DNA of 64,000 nt from Nevskia ramosa DSM 11499 (GTDB taxonomy: Bacteria; Pseudomonadota; Gammaproteobacteria; Nevskiales; Nevskiaceae). Positions within the stretch are counted from its first letter, which is position 1. Each line of letters starts with the position of its first letter. The notes under the pieces were generated by a model that saw only the letters and a list, made by a program, of their open reading frames with translations, searched no databases and had not been told where the DNA came from. Shown piece after piece: positions 8,605-16,169 of this stretch. The stretch spans positions 620,001-684,000 of the forward strand of contig NZ_ATVI01000006.1 in assembly GCF_000420645.1 (NCBI RefSeq). Direction: 5' to 3'. The translations under genes and the position numbers were made by a program.

Positions 8605-9311
8605 GTCGAGCCAGGCGCCGCCGTCTTGCCGACGATCAGCTGATAGCCAAGGCCGCGCACGGCATCGATGCCTGGCGCGTCGGTTGCCGCGTCAGCGAGC
8701 TTGCGGCGCAGGCGGCTGATGTGGACATCGACAGCGCGATCGAAACGTTCGATCTCGCGGCCCAGGCCTTCGCGGGTCAGCACCGCCTTGTCGACCACCT
8801 GGCCGGGCCGCGTTGCCAGGGCCATCAGCAGCGAGAACTCGGCGCCGGTCAGCTCCAGCGGCTGGCCGTGCAGCAAGGCGGTGCGGGTCAGCGTTTCGAT
8901 GCGCAGGCTGCCGAGTTCCAGGGTGTCGGCCGCCGCGGTGGCCGGAGCGCGCAGCCGAGCGCGAACCCGGGCCAGCAGTTCGCGCGGCAGGCAGGGCTTG
9001 GCGAGATAGTCATCGGCACCGAGTTCGAGGCCGATGACCCGATCCACCGGTTCGCCGCGCGCCGACAGCATGATCACCGGCAGCGGGTGCTTGCGGCGCA
9101 GTTCGCGCAGGGTCTCCAGGCCGTCAAGGCCGGGCATCATCACGTCGAGGATCAGCAGATCCGGCCGCGTGCCAGCGGCGCTGAGCCGGGCCAGCGCGGC
9201 GGCACCGTCGTGCACGGTTTCGACACTGTAGGACTCGTGGCGCAGATAGTCGGCCAGCAGTTCGGCCAGCGCGCGGTCATCGTCGACGATCAGGATGTGA
9301 GCAGCGGTCAT
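8601..9311 (-). CDS. OmpR-family response regulator, CpxR-like
   Basis: A 236-residue regulator. The receiver domain has the acidic pocket VDDD near 9-12, phospho-acceptor Asp56 (LLILDVMMP) and Lys105 (YLAKP). The C-terminal winged helix contains LTGAEFSLLMAL, DVHISRLRRKL and RGLGYQL, as in OmpR/PhoB proteins. It is the first gene of a two-gene operon with the kinase. It is divergent from the Spy-like gene across a 196-bp gap that holds a Cpx-box-like repeat at 9373-9387, which would allow autoregulation and control of spy. Confidence 0.9.
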   Translation of the reverse strand: MTAAHILIVDDDRALAELLADYLRHESYSVETVHDGAAALARLSAAGTRPDLLILDVMMPGLDGLETLRELRRKHPLPVIMLSARGEPVDRVIGLELGADDYLAKPCLPRELLARVRARLRAPATAAADTLELGSLRIETLTRTALLHGQPLELTGAEFSLLMALATRPGQVVDKAVLTREGLGREIERFDRAVDVHISRLRRKLADAATDAPGIDAVRGLGYQLIVGKTAAPGST

Positions 9312-9372
9312 GGCGGTACTGTCTGGCCCATACCGCCGGCGCGCAAGCGAAGACCTCGTTCTTTTGCCGGCC

Positions 9373-9387
9373 TTTACCGATCTTAAC
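9373..9387 (-). promoter_or_regulatory. candidate CpxR box between cpxR-like and spy-like genes
   Basis: TTTAC (9373-9377), a 5-base spacer, then TTAAC (9383-9387). Read on the minus strand this is GTTAA-N5-GTAAA, one mismatch from the known CpxR consensus GTAAA-N5-GTAAA. It lies in the divergent intergenic region, about 120 bp from the spy-like start and 62 bp from the regulator start. Confidence 0.45.
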
Positions 9388-9507
9388 GAGCACGCAACGT
9401 TTCGCCATGGCCATCAGGCGTTCAATGCTCGGGCAGCCCAAACCGGAATCAAGGCCATCACGGCCTCCCCCAAGCAACAACATCCCAGCAACACAGGAGC
9501 ACCCAAG

Positions 9508-10053
9508 ATGAATCTCAAGACCCATCTCACTTCGAAGAAAACCGCGCTCGCCGCTGCGCTGTGCGCCGGCCTGATGATCGCCGCGCCGCAGTTCGCCAAC
9601 GCCCAGCCGCCGGCTCCGGATGCCGCAGCGGGTGCCGATCGCCCGGATCGCCCGCCGCACGAGAAAGGCCGTGACGGTGGTCCACGTCATGGCGGCGGAC
9701 CGTTCATGCACGAGCTGAAGTCACTGGATCTCAGCGACGCCCAGCGCAGCAGCGTCCGTGACGCGATCAAGGCCCAGTGGCAGTCGGCTCGTGACGAGCG
9801 CCAGGCAGCGCGTCAGCTGCATCGCAACGTCGAGATCGCGGCGCCGGACAGCCCCGGCTACAGCGGCCTGGTCAACCAGCTCGCCGACGCCGAGGCCAAC
9901 GAAGCGCGTGATCGCGTGCAGAAGCAGGCGGCGCTGAAGTCGCAGGTCTTCGCGATGCTGACGCCGGCGCAGAAGACCGCGCTGACCGAGAAGCTGAAGA
10001 ACCTGCCGGAACCGCCGGCCCGCCCGGAGAAAACCGGCTTCCGCGGTCGCTGA
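9508..10053 (+). CDS. Spy/CpxP-family periplasmic chaperone
   Basis: A 181-residue protein starting at ATG 9508 with GGAG 9 bases upstream. The signal peptide (ALAAALCAGLMIAAPQFANA) is followed by a His/Gly/Pro-rich linker. Two LTxxQ-type motifs that define the Spy/CpxP family follow: LDLSDAQRSSVRDAI and LTPAQKTALTEKL. The length is a little above E. coli Spy. The region between them is charged and helical, consistent with the cradle fold that binds unfolded proteins. The family is classically activated by CpxR, and both the two-component operon and a Cpx-box-like site lie immediately upstream. The C-terminus is basic (TGFRGR). Confidence 0.88.
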   Translation: MNLKTHLTSKKTALAAALCAGLMIAAPQFANAQPPAPDAAAGADRPDRPPHEKGRDGGPRHGGGPFMHELKSLDLSDAQRSSVRDAIKAQWQSARDERQAARQLHRNVEIAAPDSPGYSGLVNQLADAEANEARDRVQKQAALKSQVFAMLTPAQKTALTEKLKNLPEPPARPEKTGFRGR

Positions 10054-10067
10054 AGCTTGCTGCTGAA

Positions 10068-10101
10068 AAAAAGCCCCCGGCAGCGATGCCGGGGGCTTTT
10101 T
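10068..10101. terminator. bidirectional intrinsic terminator
   Basis: AAAAAGCCCCCGGCA (10068-10082) pairs with TGCCGGGGGCTTTTT (10087-10101) around a GCGA loop. It has T-runs on both strands, so it can stop the spy-like transcript from the left and the hmgA transcript from the right. Confidence 0.93.
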
Positions 10102-10134
10102 CGTGGGCGACCTGGCGGTGTGTCAGCGGGAGCG

Positions 10135-11265
10135 TCAGCTCTGGTGCCAGCTCTGGTGATAACCGGCCCACTCGACGACCGTCGCCGCATCGGCGACCTC
10201 CAGAGCCTCGCGGGCATCGATCATCACCGCGTACTCGTCGGTCATCGGTTTCGGCTGCACGTGCATCCGGCTCAGCGCCTTCGGATGCGGGCCGTGGGTA
10301 AAGCCGGCCGGATGCAGGGTGACCATGCCGGGATGGATGTGATCGCGGCTGAAGAAGTCGCCCGAGTGATAGAAGATCACTTCATCGAAATCATCGTTCG
10401 AATGGAAGAACGGCACCTTGATCGCGCCGGGATCAGTCTCGAACGGGCGCGGCGCAAACGTGCAGACCACGAAGCCGGGCGCGACAAACGTGGTATGCGC
10501 GCTCGGCGGCAAGTGATAGCGATGCGAGCTGAGCGGCCGAAGGTCGCGAACGTTGATCCGCACCGGATGCAGCGTACCGTGCCAGCCCAGCGCGTCGAGC
10601 GGGTTGTAGGGATAGGTGACCGTCGACAGCAGATTGCGGCGCTTGATCACCACGCGACTATCGCCGACGCGCGCAGCCTGCGCCTTGAACGCCTCGTCGA
10701 TGCGCGGCAGATCGAGCATCGCCGGATCGAAGATCGCCTGCTCGCCGACCAGACCCTTGTCCGGCAGCTGGTAGCTGCCATTGCTGGCTTCGATCAGCAG
10801 CAGCTGCAGGGCCTCGAGCACGTCAAGGCGCCACATGGTGCCGCGCGGCAGCAGCACGTAATCACCGGCTTCGATCGTCAGATGGCCGTAGTCGCAATAC
10901 AGCTCGCCACGCCCGGCGTGGACGAACAGCAGCTCGTCGCCATCGGCATTGCGCGCCAGATGATCCATGTTCGCGGCAAGCCGCCAGAAACGCAGCCGGC
11001 AATGTGCGTTATGCAGCAGCGTGGTGGCCGCCCAAGGGCTAGCGCCATCGGCCTGCAGTTGCATGCAATCGAAAGCACGCGGTCGCAGCGGACCTTCCCA
11101 GCTGGTCCAGCCGGTCGGTGGACGCGGGTGGATCATCTGCGTCGCCGGGCCGAAGAAGCCGTCCTTGCCGATCTCGCGCTCGACCGTGCCGGGCGGCAGA
11201 TCGGCATGCGCCTGGCGCGAGGCCAGGCCTTCGATGTGCGGAATGTGTATCCACTTGCGGCTCAT
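10135..11265 (-). CDS. hmgA: homogentisate 1,2-dioxygenase
   Basis: A 376-residue cupin-fold dioxygenase that opens the ring of homogentisate to maleylacetoacetate. It contains RPRAFDCMQLQ, FVHAGRGELYCDYG, GDYVLLPRGTMW and the metal site: His288 (VPFFHSN), Glu295 (DFDEVIFY) and His324 (FTHGPHP). The start is ATG 11265 (MSRKWIHIP), which shares one base with the stop of the DUF72 gene and has a GGAG upstream. A longer frame upstream is not homologous. It belongs to the short bacterial form (~380 aa). Its neighbours HPD, PhhA and FAH complete most of the tyrosine route. Confidence 0.9.
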   Translation of the reverse strand: MSRKWIHIPHIEGLASRQAHADLPPGTVEREIGKDGFFGPATQMIHPRPPTGWTSWEGPLRPRAFDCMQLQADGASPWAATTLLHNAHCRLRFWRLAANMDHLARNADGDELLFVHAGRGELYCDYGHLTIEAGDYVLLPRGTMWRLDVLEALQLLLIEASNGSYQLPDKGLVGEQAIFDPAMLDLPRIDEAFKAQAARVGDSRVVIKRRNLLSTVTYPYNPLDALGWHGTLHPVRINVRDLRPLSSHRYHLPPSAHTTFVAPGFVVCTFAPRPFETDPGAIKVPFFHSNDDFDEVIFYHSGDFFSRDHIHPGMVTLHPAGFTHGPHPKALSRMHVQPKPMTDEYAVMIDAREALEVADAATVVEWAGYHQSWHQS

Positions 11266-11990
11266 CACTCTTTCTCCGCTGCCTGACGCATCAGGATTTG
11301 CGCATAGTCCGGCGCGGTGGGCTCGTGCATGAAGTAGACACTGATGTCGCGCCAACTGGTTGCGGCGAGCTTCTTCGCCCAGCGCTGCAGATCGGCTTCG
11401 GAATAATGTTCAAGGCGCAGGCGCAGATAGCCCCAGGGCGCGGTCTCGACCAGCGGCGGCGGCGTATTGTCTTCCCGCTCCGACAACACCAGCGCGGCCT
11501 GCACGCTTTCCAGCGCCGCGTACGTCTCATCGCAGAACCAGCTGTCGTTGCGGAACTCGAACGCCGCGCGGTGATCCTTCGGCAGCAAGCTCAGGAATTC
11601 CTTCAGAAGCGGCAGGTCCTTCTTCAGATAAGGCGGCAGCTGGAAGAGCACGGCGCCGCGCTTGGTCTGGAGTGAGGCCAGCCTTTCATAGAGCACCGCC
11701 AGCGGCTCGGCCGCCAGTGCAGCCTTGAGCTTGGCCTTGTGCGTGATCTCGGCAGGCGCCTTGATCGCGAAGCGGAATGTCTTCGGCGTGACCTCCAGCC
11801 ACTTCTCCAGACTCGCGGTCTTCGGCATGCCGTAGAAGCTGCTGTTGATCTCGACCGTCGGCAAGCGCTCGCCGTAGAACTGCAGCATCGCGTCGGCCTT
11901 GATCTTCTCTGGATAGAAACTGCCCTTCCATTCCTTGAAGGAAAAACCACTCGCCCCGGCTCGGATCTTCTGCGCTTTCATGGTCGCCAT
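11265..11990 (-). CDS. DUF72 domain-containing protein
   Basis: A 241-residue TIM-barrel-like DUF72 protein. Diagnostic blocks are IRAGASGFSFKEWKGSFYP near the start, VEINSSFYGMP, FRFAIKAPAEITH, LFQLPP, AFEFRNDSWF and, near the end, YFMHEPTAPDYA. The biochemical function of DUF72 (YecE) is not settled. The gene is directly upstream of hmgA, with TGATG overlap of stop and start, so the two are translated together. That is unusual enough to note, and may only reflect operon packing. The N-terminal Met could be ATG 11990 or ATG 11981. Confidence 0.88.
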   Translation of the reverse strand: MATMKAQKIRAGASGFSFKEWKGSFYPEKIKADAMLQFYGERLPTVEINSSFYGMPKTASLEKWLEVTPKTFRFAIKAPAEITHKAKLKAALAAEPLAVLYERLASLQTKRGAVLFQLPPYLKKDLPLLKEFLSLLPKDHRAAFEFRNDSWFCDETYAALESVQAALVLSEREDNTPPPLVETAPWGYLRLRLEHYSEADLQRWAKKLAATSWRDISVYFMHEPTAPDYAQILMRQAAEKE

Positions 11991-12047
11991 CTCGATTGGC
12001 TGCCGTTCAGGAGTTGTGGTTTACCAGAGCCGTTTCCGTGATCACGC

Positions 12048-13118
12048 TCAGGCCGCTTCGCTCTTCAGCACGCCGCGCCGGACCTGATCTTCCTCGATCG
12101 ACTCGAACAGCGCCTTGAAGTTGCCTTCGCCGAAGCCTTCGTTGCCCTTGCGCTGAATGATCTCGAAGAAGATCGGGCCGATCACCGTCGAGGTGAAGAT
12201 CTGCAGCAGGATGCCCTCAACGGGCGCGCCATCGATGAGGATTTTCAGCTTCTGCAGCCGCGCCAGACTCTCGCCGTGGTTCGGCACCCGGGCATCGGTC
12301 TTGTCGTAGTAGGCGTCCGGCGTATCCATGAACACGACACCGCGCGTGCGCAGCGCTTCGACGGTCGAGTAGATGTCGTCGGTGGCCAACGCCAGATGCT
12401 GGATGCCTTCGCCGCGGTAGTCGCGGATGAATTCGGCGATCTGCGATTTCTCGTCGGCACTTTCGTTGATCGGAATCCGCAGCTTGCCGCAGGGGCTGGT
12501 CATCGCCCGCGACACCAGGCCGGTCAGCTTGCCTTCGATGTCGAAGTAGCGGATCTCGCGGAAGTTGGCAATGCGGGTATAGAAGCTTGACCAGACGTCC
12601 ATGTTGCCCTTGGCCACGTTGTGGGTCAGATGGTCGAGCGTGGTCAAGCCGACGCCTTTCGGCTGCTGATCGGCGCCGGCAATGGGGACGAAATCGACGT
12701 CGTAGATCGAGCGCTCGCCGTAGCGGTCAACAAAATAAAGAACGCTGTTGCCGATGCCGTAGACCGCCGGCAGGTTCAGCTCCATGTAACCCGGCTTGGT
12801 ATCGAACGGCACCGCACCCTGGGCGACGGCATGGCGGAACGCGGCGGGCGCGTCCTTCACCCGCCAGCCCATCGCGCAGGCGCTGGGGCCGTGGGCAATC
12901 GCGAACTGCGCAAAGTGCGTGTACGGCGTGCCGTTGACCAGGAAGTGGATGTCGCCCTGCTTGAACAGGGTCACATCCTTCGAGCGATGCCGCGCCACGG
13001 CGGTGAAGCCGAGCAGCTCGAACAGCGTATGCAACTGAGCGACGCCGGCCGGCGTCGGCGCGGTGAATTCGACGAATTCGAAGCCGTCGGTCTGCAGCGG
13101 GTTGGTCTGATCGTTCAT
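12048..13118 (-). CDS. hpd: 4-hydroxyphenylpyruvate dioxygenase
   Basis: A 356-residue vicinal-oxygen-chelate enzyme that converts 4-hydroxyphenylpyruvate to homogentisate. The Fe(II) triad is visible: His163 (LDHLTHNV), His241 (IQHLALATDD) and Glu319 (FFEIIQRKG). GFGEGNFKALFESIEEDQ is the usual C-terminal signature. I start at ATG 13118 because GGAG lies just upstream. An ATG four codons earlier overlaps that site. It follows phhA by 12 bp in the same operon, with hmgA further downstream. Confidence 0.95.
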   Translation of the reverse strand: MNDQTNPLQTDGFEFVEFTAPTPAGVAQLHTLFELLGFTAVARHRSKDVTLFKQGDIHFLVNGTPYTHFAQFAIAHGPSACAMGWRVKDAPAAFRHAVAQGAVPFDTKPGYMELNLPAVYGIGNSVLYFVDRYGERSIYDVDFVPIAGADQQPKGVGLTTLDHLTHNVAKGNMDVWSSFYTRIANFREIRYFDIEGKLTGLVSRAMTSPCGKLRIPINESADEKSQIAEFIRDYRGEGIQHLALATDDIYSTVEALRTRGVVFMDTPDAYYDKTDARVPNHGESLARLQKLKILIDGAPVEGILLQIFTSTVIGPIFFEIIQRKGNEGFGEGNFKALFESIEEDQVRRGVLKSEAA

Positions 13119-13130
13119 CGGTATCTCCAT

Positions 13131-13940
13131 TCAGGCCGCCAGCGATTTCGGCGGGAACAGCGGCGCATGCAGGCCGAGACGGCGGGCATCGGCCACGGCG
13201 GCCAGCAGATCGGCCTGGCTCAGCTCGTGCAGCTGGCGAAACGAGTCAAGCACGTAGTACAGCGGCTGCAGCACGTCGATGCGGTAGGGCGTGCGCAGCA
13301 CCTCGATCAGCGAGAACGGGCGGTGCAGTGGCGCGGGCCCCAGCGCATAGGCGGTTTCGCCGGGCGAGGACAGGATGCCGCCGCCGTAGATGCTGAGCGA
13401 ATCATCTGGCCTGCGAAGCAGGCCGAACTCGACGGTAAACCAGTAAAGCCGTGCCAGAAACGCGCGGTCTTCCTTGCTTGCCGCCAGCCCGATTTCGCCA
13501 TAGCGCTGAGTGAACGCAGCGAACCAGGGATTGGTCAGCAGCGGCGTGTGGCCGAACAGCTCGTGAAAGATGTCCGGTTCCTGGAGATAGTCCAGATGCT
13601 CGCGGCGGCGGATGAAGGTGGCGGCTGGGAAGCGCTTGGCGGCCAGCAGCGCGAAGAACTCCGAGAACGGGATCAGCGCCGGCACCGCCGCCACTTCCCA
13701 GCCGGTCTCGCGCTGCAGCCGGCCCGATACTTCCGACAACTGCGGCACGCGGTGCTGCGGCAGTTTCAGCAGCTCCAGACCGTGCAGGAACTCCGGGCAG
13801 GCGCAATCGGCGATCGCGGCCTGCTGGCGCGCATACAACTCGGACCAGATCGCGTGCTCGGCCTTCGAGTAGGCCACGACGCCGCGCGCGTCAGGCGCAC
13901 GCGAAACGTAAAGGGATTCGGGCAGCGAACGCTGAGCCAT
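13131..13940 (-). CDS. phhA: phenylalanine 4-monooxygenase
   Basis: A 269-residue aromatic amino acid hydroxylase, the usual bacterial size. It makes tyrosine from phenylalanine using a pterin cofactor. The iron ligands are His126 and His131 in DIFHELFGHTPLL and Glu171 in LYWFTVEFGLL. IYGGGILSSPGE and the C-terminal QPLYYVLDSF are family landmarks. It is first in the phhA-hpd operon and divergent from an Lrp/AsnC gene. No pterin-carbinolamine dehydratase gene is visible nearby. Confidence 0.94.
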   Translation of the reverse strand: MAQRSLPESLYVSRAPDARGVVAYSKAEHAIWSELYARQQAAIADCACPEFLHGLELLKLPQHRVPQLSEVSGRLQRETGWEVAAVPALIPFSEFFALLAAKRFPAATFIRRREHLDYLQEPDIFHELFGHTPLLTNPWFAAFTQRYGEIGLAASKEDRAFLARLYWFTVEFGLLRRPDDSLSIYGGGILSSPGETAYALGPAPLHRPFSLIEVLRTPYRIDVLQPLYYVLDSFRQLHELSQADLLAAVADARRLGLHAPLFPPKSLAA

Positions 13941-14011
13941 GACGGCCTCCGGGAGGCGTGATGCAAGGCACTCAGCGTAGCGCGCTTGCCGCGGCGTTTT
14001 ACTGCGAAGTC

Positions 14012-14037
14012 ATGCGTGTGCGTTAGGATTCACGCAT
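14012..14037. promoter_or_regulatory. candidate Lrp-type operator between phhA and the Lrp gene
   Basis: ATGCGTG (14012-14018) and CACGCAT (14031-14037) form a 7-bp inverted repeat with a 12-bp spacer in the 133-bp divergent gap, beside a triple GATTC/GAATC cluster (14028-14054). Position and symmetry suit a regulator site. The sequence is not a proven Lrp consensus. Confidence 0.35.
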
Positions 14038-14073
14038 CGATTCACCACGAATCATCTGAATGACGGGGAAATC

Positions 14074-14544
14074 ATGCGCGCCGAGCTGGACCGTACCGAT
14101 CTCCGGATGCTCGACGAGCTGCAGCGCAACGGCCGTATCGCCGTCGTCGAGCTGGCTGACAAGGTCGCGCTGTCGCCAACCGCCTGCCAGCGACGGCTGA
14201 AGAAGCTGGAGGACGCCGGCGTCATCGGCCGCTACACCGCCGTGCTCAACCCGGCGGCGCTCGGTCTCGGCATCGAGGCTTTCGTCCGGGTCGCGATCGA
14301 GCGGCAATCGAAGGACGCGACGCAGGCTTTCGAAGCGGCGATCCGCGCCCGGCCGGAAGTGCGCGCCTGCTACGTGATGACCGGCGATCTCGACTTCCTG
14401 CTGCACGTGCAGGTAGCCGATCTCGCCGCCTTCGCCGAGTTCTCGATGCGGGTGCTGATCGGCCTGCCCGGCGTCAAGGACGTGCGCTCGTCGCTGGTGC
14501 TGGAAGCGATCAAGCGCGACGAGGGTCTGGCCCTCGTCGCTTGA
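14074..14544 (+). CDS. Lrp/AsnC family transcriptional regulator
   Basis: A 156-residue regulator. LDRTDLRMLDELQRNGRIAVVELADKVALSPTACQRRLKKLEDAGVI forms the N-terminal helix-turn-helix (about residues 4-50). The RAM ligand-binding domain follows (VRVAIERQSKDATQAFEAA, YVMTGDLDFLLHV, GVKDVRSSLVL). It is divergent from phhA-hpd, the arrangement usual for a tyrosine/phenylalanine-responsive activator, so it probably controls that operon. A 10-bp hairpin lies in its last codons (14516-14540). Confidence 0.92.
   Translation: MRAELDRTDLRMLDELQRNGRIAVVELADKVALSPTACQRRLKKLEDAGVIGRYTAVLNPAALGLGIEAFVRVAIERQSKDATQAFEAAIRARPEVRACYVMTGDLDFLLHVQVADLAAFAEFSMRVLIGLPGVKDVRSSLVLEAIKRDEGLALVA
14516..14540 (+). 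terminator. hairpin in the last codons of the Lrp gene
   Basis: GCGACGAGGG (14516-14525) and CCCTCGTCGC (14531-14540) form a perfect 10-bp stem with loop TCTGG, inside the coding sequence and ending just before the TGA. A direct repeat TGAACTAC (14542-14549, 14553-14560) follows. There is no T-run. Confidence 0.45.
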
Positions 14545-14556
14545 ACTACCCCTGAA

Positions 14557-15501
14557 CTACATCCGCGCGAAACGATCCGCCGCATCGATAAGCCGAGAAA
14601 GCGTGCCGTTCTCGCTGGCCGCATGGCCGGCATCGGCGACCACCTGCAGATCGGCTTCCGGCCAGGCGCGGTGCAGGTCCCAGGCGGATTTCATCGGGCA
14701 GACCACGTCGTAGCGGCCCTGGACGATGACGCCGGGGATGTTCTTAAGCTTCGCCGCGTCGTCCAGCAACTGATTCGGGCGCAGGAAGCCGCCGTTGACG
14801 AAGTAGTGGCATTCGATGCGGGCAAAGGCTTCGGCGAAATCGTCGCCGCCGTAGCGGGCGACCATGTCGGTGCTCGGGATCAGCTTCGAGGTCGCGCCTT
14901 CCCAGATGCTCCAGCTGCGCGCAGCATCGCGGCGCACTTCCGGGTTTTCGCTGGTCAGGCGGCGGTGATAGGCGCTGACCAGATCGCCGCGTTCGGAAAC
15001 CGGGATCGGCGCGATGTAATGCTCCCAGGCATCCGGATAGATCCAGTTGCAGCCTTCCTGGTAGAACCAGCTGATCTCCTCCGGGCGGATCAGGAAGATG
15101 CCGCGCAGGATCAGGCCGAGCGTCCGCTGTGGATGGGTTTCGCCGTAGGCCAGCGCCAACGTCGAGCCCCAGGAGCCGCCGAACACCACCCAGGCGTCGA
15201 TGCCGAGTGTCTCGCGGATGGTTTCCATGTCGGCCACCAGATCCCAGGTGGTGTTCTCGCGCAGTTCGGCATACGGCTTGGAACGACCGCAGCCGCGCTG
15301 ATCGAACAACACGATGCGGTAGCGCTTGGGATCGAAGAACTGGCGGTGCCAGGCTTCGCAACCACCGCCCGGACCACCATGGACGAACACCACCGCCTTG
15401 CCATCGGGGTTGCCGCTTTCCTCGACATAGATCTCGTGCAGCTCCGAAACCTTCAGGCGGTGCGTGCGGTACGGCTCGATCGGCGGATAAGGCTGGGCCA
15501 T
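14557..15501 (-). CDS. pip: proline iminopeptidase (prolyl aminopeptidase)
   Basis: A 314-residue alpha/beta hydrolase of peptidase family S33 that releases N-terminal proline. The oxyanion segment is VHGGPGGGCE, followed by FDQRGCGRS. The nucleophile is Ser110 in GGSWGS. The Asp (GRYDVVCP) and His (DAGHAASE) of the triad are near the C-terminus. Length and all landmarks match the cytosolic proteobacterial enzyme. It is convergent with the Lrp gene. Confidence 0.93.
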   Translation of the reverse strand: MAQPYPPIEPYRTHRLKVSELHEIYVEESGNPDGKAVVFVHGGPGGGCEAWHRQFFDPKRYRIVLFDQRGCGRSKPYAELRENTTWDLVADMETIRETLGIDAWVVFGGSWGSTLALAYGETHPQRTLGLILRGIFLIRPEEISWFYQEGCNWIYPDAWEHYIAPIPVSERGDLVSAYHRRLTSENPEVRRDAARSWSIWEGATSKLIPSTDMVARYGGDDFAEAFARIECHYFVNGGFLRPNQLLDDAAKLKNIPGVIVQGRYDVVCPMKSAWDLHRAWPEADLQVVADAGHAASENGTLSRLIDAADRFARM

Positions 15502-15553
15502 GGCTGCAGGGAGGGGATCAGGGTGGGGACGGCAATTAGCTTAACCGAGCCAC

Positions 15554-16006
15554 TCAGGTCATCGACTTCAGAAAGCCCCAGAGCAGCACCGCGAAGCCGC
15601 CGATCTCGGCCAGCGCCAGCAGCCACATGAAGCCGTGGATCGCGAAACCGGGCAGCGTTCCATTGCCCAGCCGATGCGGATTGCGCAGCTGGTTGTCGGT
15701 ATCGCGCAGGATGCCGTGCAGCACGTAGGTGGCGATTGCCAGCGCGAAGAACAGCAGCGGTGCGGCGACGGCGAGCAAGGTGCCGGTTGCGGACAGCGGC
15801 GAATACGGCACGAACTCGCGGATCAGCATGGCCGAGAACGCGTACATCAGTGCCGCGCGGTGAGCGATGTCGACATAGACCGGCGCGGTGGCTTCGGCGC
15901 TTGTGGCGATGCAGCGGTACTTCCACCAGCCGGTCAGCAGGCCGGTCATGAAGAAGCTGCCGGCGGCGAGCAGGCACAGGGTTTCGGCGGTGACGGCGGT
16001 GGACAT
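15554..16006 (-). CDS. small inner-membrane protein, about four TM segments
   Basis: A 150-residue hydrophobic protein starting at ATG 16006 with GGAG 8 bases upstream. Four likely membrane spans are seen: ETLCLLAAGSFFMTGLLTGWW, a middle segment around AALMYAFSAMLI, TLLAVAAPLLFFALAIATYV and GFMWLLALAEIGGFAVLLWGF. Conserved-looking His residues (AHRAALM, LHGI, IHGFMW) lie near membrane borders. I do not recognise a named family. It is divergent from mltD across 163 bp and nothing ties it to that gene. Confidence 0.7.
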   Translation of the reverse strand: MSTAVTAETLCLLAAGSFFMTGLLTGWWKYRCIATSAEATAPVYVDIAHRAALMYAFSAMLIREFVPYSPLSATGTLLAVAAPLLFFALAIATYVLHGILRDTDNQLRNPHRLGNGTLPGFAIHGFMWLLALAEIGGFAVLLWGFLKSMT

Positions 16007-16169
16007 CGAGCGACTCCGGAGTAAGGTGCATGAACCTGCCGGCGGCCTTCTGCGGTCGCTTCGGCGGAACGGTCTTTGCACATTCATTGTCGCCTGATCG
16101 GGCGCTGCTATAGCATCTGCGGAAGCCACCGCTTTTGAAGTTCCCAAGCCGTCTCGAGCACCGAACGCA

